Of a stretch of 64,000 nt of DNA, positions 24,647 through 36,309 are shown in pieces; the first letter of the stretch is position 1; each line of letters starts with the position of its first letter. Position numbers and translations under genes: made by a program. The notes beneath the pieces were generated by a model. That model worked only from the letters and a program-made list of their open reading frames with translations, was not told where the DNA came from and ran no database searches. Source of the DNA: Gymnorhina tibicen (taxonomy: Eukaryota; Chordata; Aves; Passeriformes; Artamidae); contig VXAZ01005587.1 in the NCBI GenBank assembly GCA_013399875.1, positions 467,451 to 531,450 of the forward strand, in the 5' to 3' direction.

Positions 24647-25547
24647 AAGGACATTTTTCTTGTCTCATGCTCTGACAGTGAGGAGGTTCACAAAGGAAAC
24701 TGGGAGGGAGCACAGATGGGACAGGTGACCCGAACTGGCCAAAGGGATATTCCACACCATAGAATGCCCAGTGTATAAACTGGAGGAAGTTACTGGGAAG
24801 GAGCTGATCTGGGTTCAGGAAGGGGGTCTGACATCAGTCAGTGGGTGGTGAGCAACTGCATTGTGCATCACTTGTTTTCCCCTTTATTATTGTTATTATT
24901 GTTGTTGTTATAATTTACATTACTACTGTATTTTAATTTATTTTCAATCATTAAACTGTTATTTTCTCAACATACAAGTCTTACCTTGATTCTCCTTCCC
25001 ATTCCACCGGAGTGGGAGGGGGAGAGAAGGGGGGACCTGAGCAAGCAGCTGCGTGGTGCTAAATTTCCAGCTCAGCTGAAACCCACAACAGTTGGCNAAG
25101 GACATTTTTCTTGTCTCATGCTCTGACAGTGAGGAGGTTCACAAAGGAAACTGGGAGGGAGCACAGATGGGACAGGTGACCCGAACTGGCCAAAGGGATA
25201 TTCCACACCATAGAATGCCCAGTGTATAAACTGGAGGAAGTTACTGGGAAGGAGCTGATCTGGGTTCAGGAAGGGGGTCTGACATCAGTCAGTGGGTGGT
25301 GAGCAACTGCATTGTGCATCACTTGTTTTCCCCTTTATTATTGTTATTATTGTTGTTGTTATAATTTACATTACTACTGTATTTTAATTTATTTTCAATC
25401 ATTAAACTGTTATTTTCTCAGCATACAAGTCTTACCTTGATTCTCCTTCCCATTCCACCGGAGTGGGAGGGGGAGAGAAGGGGGGACCTGAGCAAGCAGC
25501 TGCGTGGTGCTAAATTTCCAGCTCAGCTGAAACCCACAACAGTTGGC
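24647..25547 (+). repeat. Two 450-bp near-identical direct copies of an LTR-like segment separated by one N
   Basis: Copy 1 is 24647-25096 and copy 2 is 25098-25547; base 25097 is an N. Both start AAGGACATTTTTCTTG and end CACAACAGTTGGC. I noted one difference (CTCAACATAC versus CTCAGCATAC). The content (ATT/GTT-rich tract, ATTAAA, then GAGCAAGCAGCTGCGTGGTG) resembles the R-U5 end of a common avian ERV LTR. The exact equality of length on either side of an N suggests an assembly join, not a natural duplication. Confidence 0.85.
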
Positions 25548-25555
25548 TTAGGGAA

Positions 25556-26587
25556 TGCGGCTTGGATGAATGGATGGTGAGGAGGATCAAGGGCTGCCTG
25601 GATGGCAGAGCTCAGAGGGGCATGATCCAGTTGGAGGTCTGCATTCAGTGGCTTCCCCAAAGATCAATACTGGGTCCAGTCTTACTTGTTTATCAACAAC
25701 CTGGACAGAGTGATGGAATGTACCCTCAGCAGGTCTGGTGATGATATGGAACTGGGGAAGTGGCTGATCCATCTGAAGGCTGTGTTGCCATTCAGCAGGA
25801 ATTTGAGAGGCTGGAGAATTGGGCAGAGAGAAACCTAATGAGGCTCAGCAAGGGAAATGCAGGTCCTGCCCGTGGAGAGGAACAACCCCAAGTACCAGCA
25901 CAGGCTGGGGGTGACCTGCTGGAGCAGCTCTGCAGAGAAGGACCTGGGGGTCCCACGGCCAGCGAGCTGTCCTGGAGCCAGCAGAGAGTCTTGGGGGCCA
26001 AGAGGCCAATGAGATCCCGGGGTGCACTGGGAGGAGCATTGGCAGCAGGTCAGGGAGTGACCCTGCCCCTCTGCCCAGCCCTGGGAGGCACACCTGGAGT
26101 GCTGTGTCCGGCCCTGGGCTCCTCAGGACAGGAGGGACATGGAGCTCCTGGAGCGGGGGCAGCGGAGGCGAGGAAGGGCCTGGAGCATCTCCCTGCCGAG
26201 GAAAGGCTGAGGGAGCTGGGGCTGTGCAGCCTCGAGAGGAGCCCCGGCTGAGAGGGGCCCTCAGCCCTGGGTGTCCCTGTGTGCAGGGAGGGCTCCGAGC
26301 ACGGCCCGGGCTCTGCTCCGGGGCCCAGCAGTGGCACCAGAGGAACGGGCAGGAACGGATGCACAGGAAGTTCTCTCTGAACATGAGGAAGAACTCCTTT
26401 GCTGTGCGGGTGACACAGTGCCCAGAGAGGGTGTGGAGTGTCCATCCCTCGAGATATTCTTAAAAAAAAGAAAAAAAAGCACCAAAACACAAAAGGATGG
26501 AATCCTGTTTCGTGTGCTCTGGGATGACCCTCCTGGACCACACCAGGGCTCTTCCAGCCTGACTCCGTGTTGGATTCTGGGACTCTG
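25556..26587 (+). mobile_element. CR1 LINE fragment, sense, about 1 kb
   Basis: Decayed sense CR1 covering part of the reverse-transcriptase C-terminus and 3' UTR: CTTGTTTATCAACAACCTGG, AATTTGAGAGGCTGGAGAATTG, CTGAGGGAGCTGGGGCTG, and a degenerate 3' end near 26587. It directly abuts the CASP9 promoter. Open frames inside it (for example 25760-26251) are LINE remains, not host genes. Confidence 0.8.
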
Positions 26588-26729
26588 AGACGGCGGCGCT
26601 TCCGGGCCGCGAGCGGTGGTTCCGGGGCAGAGCTGCGGCTCCGGGAAGAGACCGGCGGCGGCTCCGGGCATTGAGCGGCGGCTCCGGGGATCGAGCGGCG
26701 GCTCCGGCAGCGCCCAGGGCTCCGGGGCC
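26585..26729 (+). promoter_or_regulatory. CASP9: CASP9 CpG-rich proximal promoter/5' UTR with GCGGCGGCTCCGG repeats
   Basis: Very GC-rich, with four to five copies of a 17-20 bp unit containing GCGGCGGCTCCGGG just before the start codon. The start codon context GGGGCCATGG is strong. The adjacent left edge is a CR1 tail, so the promoter must be short or overlap the transposon. Confidence 0.6.
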
Positions 26730-29700
26730 ATGGAGGAGCAGCAGCGCCGGGCGCTGCGGCGCGGACGGGCCCGGCTGGTGGCGGCGCTGCGGGTGGAGCC
26801 GCTCTGGGAGCCGCTGGAGCAGTGCGGGCTCTTCACCCGGCCCATGCTGGAGGAGCTGCAGGTGGGCCAGGGAGCGGGACACTGAGCACCGGGGGTGGCC
26901 CGGGGAGGGTCCGTGTTCCCTGAGAGCCGGGGACGGGCATGGCGGGTAGCTCCTGCATCCCTGAACCCAGGTGACAGGCCCAAGGGAGGGTCCCATATCA
27001 CTTGAGCCCTGGTGACAGGCCTGAGGGGTGGCCCCCATGTCCTCTTGGGCCCAAAGAGGGACCCCATGTCCCCTGAGCACCGGTGACAGGTCTGGGGCGT
27101 GGCCCCCAAGTCCCCTCACTCTGGTGACAGACATGGGAGGGATTGTGCTGTGTCCTCTCAAGTCCAAGGGAGACCCCAGGTCCCCTCACCCTGGTGACAA
27201 GCTCATCGGGGAACTCCATGTGCCTTTAGCCCCAGTGACAGGCCCAAAGGGATGGCCCTGTCTCCCCTCGCTCTGATGACAAGGCCTGGGGTTGCTCCTT
27301 GTACAGATAAGATGTTTGAGAACCCTGCACATTTGTCCCTTCTTGTCCCCAGCCCCAGGCAGTGCCAGGTGTAGGGTTTTCTCTTTGCATCCCCATCCCA
27401 ATCTGGTGACACCCTTAATGTGTTCCCGTTTCCCCCTTGGTTACAGGTGACAGGCCTGGGGGTGTTTTACCCTGCTTACACACAGGTGACAGCCCAGTGG
27501 TGCCTGTTTGTCCCCAGGGGCCAGGCTGGGGGTGCTCCCTCTCCCCCTTTCCCTCTAGACCCTGCAGTGGGCTGGGTGTCCCAGTGGTGACCGTTGTTGT
27601 TGGAGGGAGGTCAGGGCTGGGGGTCTGGTGGCTGCTGGGGGTCTCTGTGACTATTTCCACGGGGTTTTGCTGTTGTTTACCCTGTGTCCATGTCCTGGGT
27701 GCAGATCCCACATTCCCCTGCTCAGAGCGGTCAGAAGGGCTGCCCAGGCACTGCATGAACACCTGTTGTTCTGGGTTTTTCTCCTCTGCAGAGCGCTGGC
27801 AGCCGAGGAGACCAAGCTCGGCAGCTGATCATTGACCTGGAGACTCGAGGGAAGCAGGCTTTCCCTGCCTTCCTCTCCATCCTGAGGAACACCGGGCAGG
27901 GTGACCTCGCCGAGATGCTGATCCAGGAGTGTGAATCCCAGCCGGTGCTGCTGCAGCTGCCGGACTTGCGGCCCGTGGAGCTGGAGCTGCCGGAAGAAAA
28001 ACAGCGTAAAAGTCAGTGTTGAGGGTGTGGTGTGTTGCTGGTAAATAGTGGCATAAGGGGGTGGCAGCTGGGATCCCTCTCACTGTGGACAAGAGTCCAG
28101 GAAGTCACAATTTTTATTATCCTGGTAGAGGTGACTGTTGGGAGAATCATGGAATCTCAGAATGGTTTGAGTTGGAAGGGACCTTACAGCTCATCTCGTT
28201 CCATCCCCTGCCGTGGGCAGGGACACCTTCCACTCTCCCAGGTTGCTCCAAGCCCTGTCCAGCCTGGCCTTAAACACTGCCAGGGATGGGGCCTCCGCAG
28301 CTTCTTGGGGCAGCCTGTATGTCCTGCTTTCCAACAGTGGAAGCTTTTGAGCTCAGACTCATCCTCTGTGTTTTTGTCCCATGTCATTACAGATGTGACT
28401 CCTCACGAACGTTTGTCTATCCCAGTCCAAGATGAGAGCGAAAGACCTCGAATACCTCCTGTGCCAGCCCGGGGTAAGCCACATTCCAGGCTCTCCTACA
28501 GACAGCATGCCAAAGGCTCATTTCCAGCGTGGTGGGAAGGGGAAATTCATATGAGTTGGGAAAGACGTGAGCTCTGGGAGTGCGGTCTTGTTGTGGAGTG
28601 TGGTGAGCTAAATCCTGTGTCTGTTGTGTGTTGTAGGTTCAGCTGTTGACAAGAGAAGCCGTGACCTGGTTAGTATTTGAGTAGGCTGAAAGTGTTCCCT
28701 ACTGGGCGGAAGCTCTGTGCCTTGTGGGTGACTCCAGAAAATATCTCTGGAAGAGCTGGTTCTCATTTGATGTTACTCGAGCAATTGCTCTGAGGCTGTA
28801 ACAGGGCCGATGGTCTCGGAGAGGGTCAGTCATTAGCCAGATCCTCCTTAAGATTACCACAGTGATAACACAAATTCTTGGCTCCTTGTGGTGAGGTTTG
28901 ATGATGATGCCTAAAAAAAATGCCCAGAAATTTCAACTTGCTGTCAGAGATGCTACAGATAAAGCAGCAGCTGGTTTCTCACAAAGGTTTTCCCCAGTTT
29001 AGTGGGTTGTTTTGTGTTCCTGGCTGCTGATGAGAACATGTGTGTGGAGAATGGATGCTCCTACCCATCCGTAGGTCTAAAGACATGAAAAAGCTGTGAA
29101 ATGAGCCACTTTAAGGACTCCCATTCCCCACTGGCATTGTATCCTGCTGGATTAGCCGGCAAGCACTTGGAGTAAGAGGAAGTTTAATTGTGACGTGTCC
29201 CTGCCAGGTTTATGAGATGAAAGCGGATCCCTGCGGACACTGCCTGATCCTCAATAACGTCAATTTCTCCAGAGACTCGGGTCTGTCAACCCGAGAAGGC
29301 TCCGACATCGACTGTGAGAAGCTGGAGAGGCGCTTCAAGGCCTTGCGCTTCACCATCCTGACCCGGCGGGATCTGAAAGCTCAGGTGAGGCTGGTTGTGT
29401 CCTGCTGACATGAGGGATGAGAGGTGAGCCCCTGGAAGCGATGGGAATGCTTTAGGGGATGTGTCTCATGTTGGCAGCATGCTGAAAACCCCCCACAAAG
29501 AAACAACGAACCACTTGCATCCTCTTATTTTATTGTTGTGCTGCAATTGCAGAAGGAGAGAGGGCCTTGCACATTTTCACCCCTTTGTCTGAATGTTGAA
29601 TCTTGGTTGTGATTTGTAGGGAATTGGTGAGGCCGTGTTTTTGGGATAGCTTGGACAGCCGTGTGATGTCTGTCTCTGCCATCCTTGGCTGTTACTGGAA

Positions 29701-32501
29701 GCGTTTTTTCATCTGAAAGTAAAACATGATTCTCTGCTCACCCACCAGCTCCCAGTCAGAAGCAGCGGATTTCAGCAGAAAATCATGCGGAAATGTGTTT
29801 TGGTTTGTGGTGCTGTGTTGTAAGGAGTGCAGAGAGGTGAGAAATCTGTGTGATTAAAGCAGCCAGTGTTAAATAAGGGCAGAGACACAGAAATAATCAC
29901 TCTGCCATGGCTTTTGCCAGCTGTATTTGGGGCTCGTGTTATCCTGTGGCAGAGATGGACCAGCTCCTTCCACATGGCAGCGCAATTAGAGCAGGGCCTG
30001 GCAGTAACCTTGGCTGAGATATGGTTCAAAAAACTCTCATTGCGATGTTTCCCACACAGGAAATGGTTTTGGAGCTGCAGAAGCTGTCACGGCGGGACCA
30101 CAGTGCTTTGGACTGCTGCATCGTGGTCATCCTTTCCCATGGCTGTCAGGTGGGTTTGTCCCATCTCTCCCTTTGTCCCTTAGGTGTGGGAAGGGGTTGA
30201 TTACCTGTTCTGTGGTCTCACACAGGGTGAGAGGGAAGTGGTCTGTCAAAACCCTGTTCTGCCACTGCAGTGCATTTCAAAGAGTTACACCCTTATTCTG
30301 GGTTAAAGAAAACAGGAGCTTCTCTGGTGTAGTCTGATCCAGTGGTGCCAGTGGACAAGTGTTTTCCATTTTGAAAGTTGGGGCTAATAATTTGAACTGA
30401 AGGGAGGTCCCACTCAGCCTCACGCTGTGGTCATTCAGTCCTTCCTGTTCTCCAGCTCTGACAGGGAGATGCTATTATTAGCAGTAAAGCCTGTTTATTC
30501 CAAGTCAGTTCTTGAAGGATGAGGAGAGGCATTCTTAGGAAAATGGTGTATGGTGTGTGCCTGTTCTCCCAGAGGATGAAGAACTCCTTTGCTGGAGGAA
30601 GTGGGATATGAGTTGGATGATAGAAGTTGGATTGCTGGGTTTTAGTGCATTTCAAATTACTCCTGGGTGTCCCCTCGCCCTGACTTGGCCACAGGGATTC
30701 CCGCAAACACCAGGATTTGTTCTGGTATCTTTAGGCCATGAAGCACCTGATGGGAAAGGGGCTCCCTCGGAACTGGCCTCGCCTTCCGTGTCACTAGCTC
30801 CTGCATTTTCCTCTTGCAGACGAGCCATATTCAGTTTCCCGGAGGCGTTTACGGAACGGATGGAAAACCCATTCCCATAGAAAAGATTGTGAACTATTTC
30901 AATGGGTCCAATTGCCCGAGTTTGAGAGGAAAACCCAAACTGTTCTTCATCCAGGCCTGTGGTGGAGGTGAATCTTTGTGTTGGCTCCGGTAGCACTGGG
31001 CTGCGGAGATGTGGTCAGGCTGTGGCTTTGGCTCCCTTTCTGTTTGTCACCTGCCCCGCTCTCCAGCTGTCTTCTCACTCCAGATGCCTCTTCTCTTACC
31101 ACGTGCTGAGAGGCTGCTCCAGCTCTTCGCACAGAGTGAGGAATTTTGTATAAACCACCAATGACTTTGACTCAACCAGTGCAGCCAAATGGCCAAAAAG
31201 CCTTATTTTGTTCTAGGGCCTTTGTCCTTTTCTTTCCCCATCTTTTCTTAACGTTTGATGTACAACCGTGAATTGCTTGGGTGGGATAAATGTCAGGAGC
31301 TGTCTTGTTGCTGCTTTTTTCAGAACAAAGAGATCAAGGCTTTGTAGTGGATTGTGATTCACCCGAAGACAAAGCTCCTGGGGGTTCTCTGGAATCGGAT
31401 GCGAGCCCATTTCAGGTTCCATTGGGTAACGTGGATGAGCCCGATGCCATTGCCTGTTTGCCCACACCCAGCGACATCTTGGTTTCCTACTCAACTTTTC
31501 CAGGTGAAACAACCTGTGCAAATCCTTTTCTGGGCATGGGGGAATTAGCAAAACAGTTGGAGCTTCATGGCCACAGTCAGGGATGCTTCAGGACAACATG
31601 GCCCTGTTGGAGCAGCAGGAACTCGTTGGGATGAGAGCAGCAGATGGGTTTTGGCATAACATTCTCCTTCTTTCTCTGAAGGTTTTGTCTCCTGGAGGGA
31701 GAAGTCGAGTGGCTCGTGGTATGTGGAAACGCTGGACAGTGTGCTGGAGCAATATGCCCATTCAGAAGACCTGCTGGACATGTTAGTGAGGGTAAATGTC
31801 TTTTTTTTTCTACTTTTTGTGGATGAAGGAAATAGGGGTGTGATCAGTTGGGGCATGGAGGCCTACACTCAAAAAAGGAATGAGGATATTGAGTGTTGAG
31901 TTTAGGGATGGGCTAATTGGAGGTACTGCAGAGAGGTTTAATTACAAAGAAAGTGTCTGGCCTCAATCTGCCGAAAATCACTGGAGGTTCCTCCAGTGAG
32001 GAGTAGTCTTGGCAATACAGGCTTTAATCCTTCTGAGGAAATTGCTTAAAAATGTCATGGCTTGTCCTATCCAAGCTGATGGGATTTAGGTGCTGCTGTG
32101 AGCTTGTCCCGGGGGTGGAGGAGCACAATGCACAGGGATATGGAATGAGTCTGGCTGATCAATGTCTTCCTTTGTGTGCCTTGTTGACTCAATATTGCCA
32201 AAGTTGGGTACAAGTGTAGGTGCCACAGCCACTTTTTCTGTTCTCCATGGGCAGGAGGAAAGTCCAGTGTGGAGGGAGAGAGGACTTACAGAACCACCTT
32301 GTTGTTTTCTGGTCGTTGCGGTGCTTCTTTGGCTGCCTTGGGACGGCAGCCGTTTATTTCAAGGGGTGGGGAGAGCATCCTGTTCCTCAGCCTCTCTCCT
32401 GTTCCCAGGTGGCACATGCCGTCTCTGCCAAGGGGAGGTACAAGCAGATCTCGGGATGTTTCAATTTCCTCCGTAAAAAATTCTTCTTCGTGTGCGACTG
32501 A
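26730..32501 (+). CDS. CASP9: Caspase-9, initiator caspase of the apoptosome
   Basis: Cysteine protease recruited by Apaf-1 through its CARD, activating caspases 3 and 7. Exons: 26730-26861, 27792-28011, 28393-28473, 28637-28668, 29208-29384, 30060-30149, 30820-30967, 31324-31503, 31682-31791, 32409-32501; 1263 nt, 420 aa (human 416). The CARD spans exons 1-2 ([34 protein letters not shown]). Catalytic His is about 241 in VVILSHGCQ and Cys about 291 in FFIQACGG, the pentapeptide typical of caspase-9. The p20/p10 linker carries SLESD|ASPF (about 315-323), like the human PEPD|ATPF IAP-binding motif, and DEPD|AI (about 331-336), equivalent to the human feedback site DQLD|AI. The p10 subunit contains [19 protein letters not shown] and ends FFFVCD. 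All catalytic residues are intact. Confidence 0.97.
26955..27300. repeat. Degenerate minisatellite in CASP9 intron 1
   Basis: About six imperfect copies of a roughly 55-65 bp unit centred on CTGGTGACAGGCCTGGGG and CCCCATGTCCCCTGAGC. Weaker copies of GGTGACAGGC continue to about 27540. No coding role is apparent. Confidence 0.75.
28141..28335 (-). mobile_element. CR1 LINE 3' end, antisense, in CASP9 intron 2
   Basis: The plus strand shows the reverse complement of the CR1 tail: AGAATGGTTTGAGTTGGAAG, CCGTGGGCAGGGACACCTTC, then CCAGGGATGGGGC. It ends about 60 bp before the 32-codon-scale exon at 28393. Confidence 0.85.
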
Positions 32502-33225
32502 CACGTGGGCTCCGAGCCCCCTGCCAAGCGCTGGAGGTACTTCCTGTGGCTGAACGAAATCCGTGCCCACCTCCACTCGGCGTCAGTGCTCCCTGTGGAT
32601 TTTGTCTGTGTGTCCAGATGTTTGTCTGGAGAAATGTGAGCTGCAAGCGCTGTCTTTGCTGTGGAGTAGAGATGAGATGGAGATTGTGCTGTGCTGATGG
32701 GAAATGTGGATGGAGCGGGAAGTCCCTTTGCTGGAGCACGGAGCCAGAGGAGAGCACTTCTGGCTCATCACGACATGGCCACGCTTGGCCTCAGAGTGTT
32801 TTTCTTTGCTGATCATGATGTTTGTGTCCTGTGCTGTCCGGGTAACTGATTAACTGATTGATGGGATCAGGGTCTGATGTTCAAGTGAAATGGGATGAGT
32901 TTTGCAGTCAGTGTTTCTAGTAAATGCAGTTAAAAAGCAAATCTTTAGTTGTATTCCCTTGTCTGTTCCATCTCCTCACTGCCATTTCAGTACCTCCTGA
33001 AGGCTCCTCTGAAGTGGGAAGAGTAGGAACCTTCACTCGTGTCTGCTGGTTTTGGGTCATTTCTAATGTGGCTGTGCCAGCCTATGGAACAGGCATCCTG
33101 CTCCTTTTGAGGAGTCAGTCAGGAGTTACAGCAGGAAACTGATGAGGATTCATTGGAATATCAGAGCTGAGGTAAAGTACGTGAGGAGCTGCTGCAGTGA
33201 TGGCCTTGGGTCAGAAATCCTCCGT
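32502..33225 (+). other. CASP9 3' UTR and downstream sequence
   Basis: No coding similarity and no canonical AATAAA were noticed on the plus strand between the CASP9 stop and 33225, so the CASP9 transcript end is not located. Confidence 0.4.
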
Positions 33226-33960
33226 CTTTATTGGATTTTGAGGGGGGAGAGCATCCTTGGAGCCACCCTTGGGAGCTGCAGAGGCCTTAGGGTAGGTCTG
33301 TGCTGAGGGGTGCTTGGGGATTCCCAGGGAACCTGGGAATATCCAATATGCTTTTGCAGTGACTGAGTATTTCCATGCTCCTTTGGGAGCATTTCAGGTG
33401 CTTTGAGGATGCTGCAGGAGGGAGCCAGGGCTGCCCTGAGCACCCCAAGGAGGGTCCAGCTGGAGCTGGGGTGAGGCTGTGATGGCCTTGCCTGTGCTTA
33501 GGGGTTTGTAAGAGCTCATGGTTGTCTCCTTCCCCATTTCCCTTCCCCGTCCCCTGAGCAGGTGGGGTTCTGGATTGCCCTGTCCTGTCTTGGCCAGTTT
33601 TGTACAGAGCACCTGGATGTGCAGGTGATCCCAGGGCTGATCCCATCTCCCCTGGACCTGTTCTCCTTGGGGAAGGGTGGCCCTGCACTCTTCCCCTTGC
33701 TTATTTCCCCAGTTCTCTCACTAAGAGGGCATTGGGACTGGGGTGTCCCATGGGCACCCTGGCTGGGGTGGGGGTGACTTTGTGCAGAGATGGCTCAGCC
33801 TTGTCCCTTTCCTTCTTTCCATGACATGGACTGCAGTGGCTGCTCTTTCCCCAGGGCATCCCTGGCAGAGGCGAGAGCACAGTGGGAGCACTCTGGCAGC
33901 ACAGGTGGTGGAGGGAATGTGGTGGGGCTGCAGGATGACTCCGCAGGACCAACCCAGTTC
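33226..33960 (-). repeat. Copy 1 of an unclassified dispersed repeat near the CTRC genes
   Basis: Aligns by eye with 36625-37330 in the same orientation. Shared blocks include CAGAGCACCTGG, GGCTGATCCCATCTC, CCCTGCACTCTTCCCC, TATTTCCCCAGTTCTCTCAC and TGGGACTGGGGTGTCCCATG. A TTTATT (AATAAA on minus) sits at the left end of each copy, suggesting a minus-strand LTR or 3' end. Family unknown. Confidence 0.6.
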
Positions 33961-34385
33961 CCTCAAGACCCCCGTTGTAAATCTGCTGCCATCAAGTAGC
34001 CCAGTACAAGCAAGATCCACTGATCCGTCCCAGGGCCAGCCAAGACACCCAAAACCTCCTGGGGTCAGCCAGGGGCCTTAAGAGCCTCCCCCAAGTTCTC
34101 TAGAGCCCCCCAGGACCACCGGGCCAGATTCCAGCCACTCTCCCATCAAACCACCAGCCAAGCCTTGAACCCTTTGGCTTGGTGATGGCCATGGCTCTAC
34201 TCCCAGCTGGGAGCACCTTGTGGGATCTCTGCCCACCTCAGGCTCCCTGGGACCCTGTCCAGCCTCACTGCACTATGTGGGGGCTCTCCCCAGCACATGG
34301 GCAGAAGCCCAGGACCACAAGACACGTTTCTGCTCCATGGCGTCCCCCTGAAAGAACCACAGGAGACCAGCTCAGCACTATTGCC

Positions 34386-34391
34386 TTTATC
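34386..34391 (-). terminator. CTRC: Variant poly(A) signal GATAAA for the proximal CTRC copy
   Basis: GATAAA on the minus strand, 32 nt after the stop codon. The second copy has the same hexamer about 35 nt after its stop. A very short 3' UTR is usual for secreted pancreatic proteases. No AATAAA is nearby. Confidence 0.45.
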
Positions 34392-34422
34392 ACACTCAAT
34401 ACTTGTGCTCCATGCTGTGTCC

Positions 34423-35933
34423 TCAGTTCGTGCTTATTTTCTGCCAAAGACAAGACACGGGAGGCACATGATGAGACCCCCGGCAGGGCAGGGGCAGCGT
34501 GGCCAACCCCCTGCATGGGGGCAGAGGAACGGGGGGGGCACCCACCTCGCTGATCCAGTCGACGTAGGCGGACACCCGGGTGAAGACCGTCGGCTTCCTG
34601 ATCATGTTGCAGCTCAGGCCGGAGCCAAAGCTGACGATGCCCTCCACCTCCCAGACCCCATCGTCGCGCTGGCAGTTCAGGGGGCCGCCGGAATCGCCCT
34701 GCGTGGAGAGATGCTCTGTACCGCTGCTCCTGGGCCAGCACACCCCTCATCCCTCCTGGCCATCCACCCCCATGGCTCCATCCCTCTCTTCCCAGGGCCC
34801 ACGGTTCCACACCGCTGGGACACCCACCACGCCGCAGTGCCGACACTCACGTTGCATCCAGAGACGACGCCGTCGCCGCCGGCGCACACCATGGTGGTGC
34901 GCACAAGGCTGCCCCACCAGTCCCACTGGGAGCAGGTCTCATAGTCCACCACGGGCAGCAGAGCCTGCTGCAGGACGTCAGCCAGGGGCCCGTTGGCTGC
35001 AAGGACAGTCACACCTCACACCCTGCACGCACACCCCCTTCCTGGGGACCCCCTGGGCACCCTCGTGGGGACCCGCACTTACTCCTGAGGCGTCCCCAGC
35101 CGGTGACGTAGCAGGGGTAGTCATTGGGCAGGATCTTGCCAGCGTCCGGCAGGCAGGCGGCACGGATGGTGTCACTCTCCTGCACCTCCTCTGCCAGCTT
35201 GATCAGGGCAATGTCGTTGCTACAGGGGGATGTGAACCATGAGGTTGTTGTCCCCAGCTGTGTTGCCCCTCACCCGCTCCCGGACACATCCCATCCCTAC
35301 ATGGTGAGGAAGGAGTTCCATTTCTCATGGACGATTGTCTTCTCCACGGCCACGGCCACAGCACCGGGCTCGTCATCCACTGTCAGGTCCTGCTTGCCCA
35401 GCAGCACACGGTAGGTCATGGAATTGCTGCCGGGGAGAGAGAGGGGGTGTCAGTCCCCACAAATACCTCACCCTGCTGGCACAGACCCCCCCCAGCACCC
35501 CAACACCCACCTGATGCAGTGGGCGGCCGTCAGCACCCACTGGGGGGCAATCAGGGTCCCACCACAAGTGTGGTGCCAGGACCCAGAGCGGCTGTACTGC
35601 AGCGAGATCTGCGAGGGCAGAGGCACAGCGTCAGAGCAGGAATGTCCCCCTCCCTGTCCCCATGCCCGTCCCCGTGCCCCCTTACCTGCCATGGCCAGCT
35701 GTGGGCTACGGCGTCTTCACCGCCCACCACGCGGGAGCCCAGCTGTGGTGGCACAGCTGGCTGGCCGCATCCATAGGCTGTGTGACACCCAGCAAAGGGA
35801 CATCAGGGGCTGCCCGTGCCCGTGCCCAGGGCCACGGCAGGCCCCACGGTCCTGTCCCCGCTGCCCCGAGCCCTCCCCATCCCCTGCACCCACCGTAGCC
35901 CAGCAGCAGGACGAGACAGACGGCTCCCAGCAT
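34423..35933 (-). CDS. CTRC: Chymotrypsin-C-like serine protease, tandem copy 1 (CASP9-proximal)
   Basis: Secreted pancreatic digestive protease; mammalian CTRC also processes other zymogens. Exons from 5': 35894-35933, 35686-35777, 35511-35608, 35301-35426, 35083-35219, 34851-34996, 34546-34698, 34423-34440; 810 nt, 269 aa (human CTRC 268). Signal peptide [16 protein letters not shown], propeptide from CGQPAVPP to the activation site [10 protein letters not shown], catalytic triad His74 (LTAAHC), Asp121 (NDIALIKL) and Ser216 ([10 protein letters not shown]), with Ser at the S1-pocket floor (SGCN before GDSGG). [14 protein letters not shown] and [10 protein letters not shown] favour CTRC over CELA2A, though the families are close. 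The last exon codes only KISTN. Both copies look functional. Confidence 0.9.
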
Positions 35934-36309
35934 GGTTGTGCTGACCAAAGGTGCCGCAGTGGGGCCGCTCACCCCTCTTATGGTGTCCGGACTGCTGGGG
36001 GACCTTGGAGTGGCCCCGCCTGCTGCTGACATGTGGGGACTGTCCCACGCTGGGGGCACAGGGGCTCCTCAGCCCCATCGCCCCATCTTATCGCACTCAC
36101 CGTCCCGCCTGGGAACGGCCACATCTGTCCGTCACCATGTGCTGGCACCGTGCTGGGACATGGCAGGGACACCTGGCCCTGCTCTGGGAACGGGCAGGGT
36201 CCCTCCTGGGGCACAGCTGGTGGGCAGCCCCCCACCCATGATGCTGTCAGTGGGGTGCTGGGCAGCCCTTCTGCCCCCCAACCCTGAGCACCAACTGCCC
36301 CAGGACACT
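34514..36309 (-). repeat. Segmental duplication unit 1 containing CTRC copy 1
   Basis: High identity with 39681-41512. At the 5' end of the gene plus about 375 bp upstream I counted about two differences; identity stops abruptly at CAGGACACT (36309 versus 41512). Introns 3, 4, 5 and 7 are clearly diverged, while exon 6-7 and their intron are near identical. Weaker similarity extends left to about 34.1 kb and 39.2 kb. Confidence 0.85.
35977..35983 (-). promoter_or_regulatory. CTRC: TATA-like element of CTRC copy 1 (CCATAAG)
   Basis: CCATAAGAGGGG on the minus strand lies about 45-50 nt upstream of the start codon, a plausible TATA position for a short 5' UTR. The element and surroundings are identical in copy 2. 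Confidence 0.45.

Noticed and set aside
25760..26463. Plus-strand frames between DNAJC16 and CASP9
   Set aside because: They are fragments of a decayed CR1 element.
34297..34944. 215-codon plus-strand frame, repeated at 39501-40112
   Set aside because: It is the antisense shadow of CTRC exons 6-8; it recurs only because the gene is duplicated.
34423..35933. Calling the proximal protease CELA2A because of its position next to CASP9
   Set aside because: Its protein is 96% like copy 2 (ten differences in 269) and carries CTRC-type segments ([20 protein letters not shown], last exon KISTN), so CTRC-like is the safer name.
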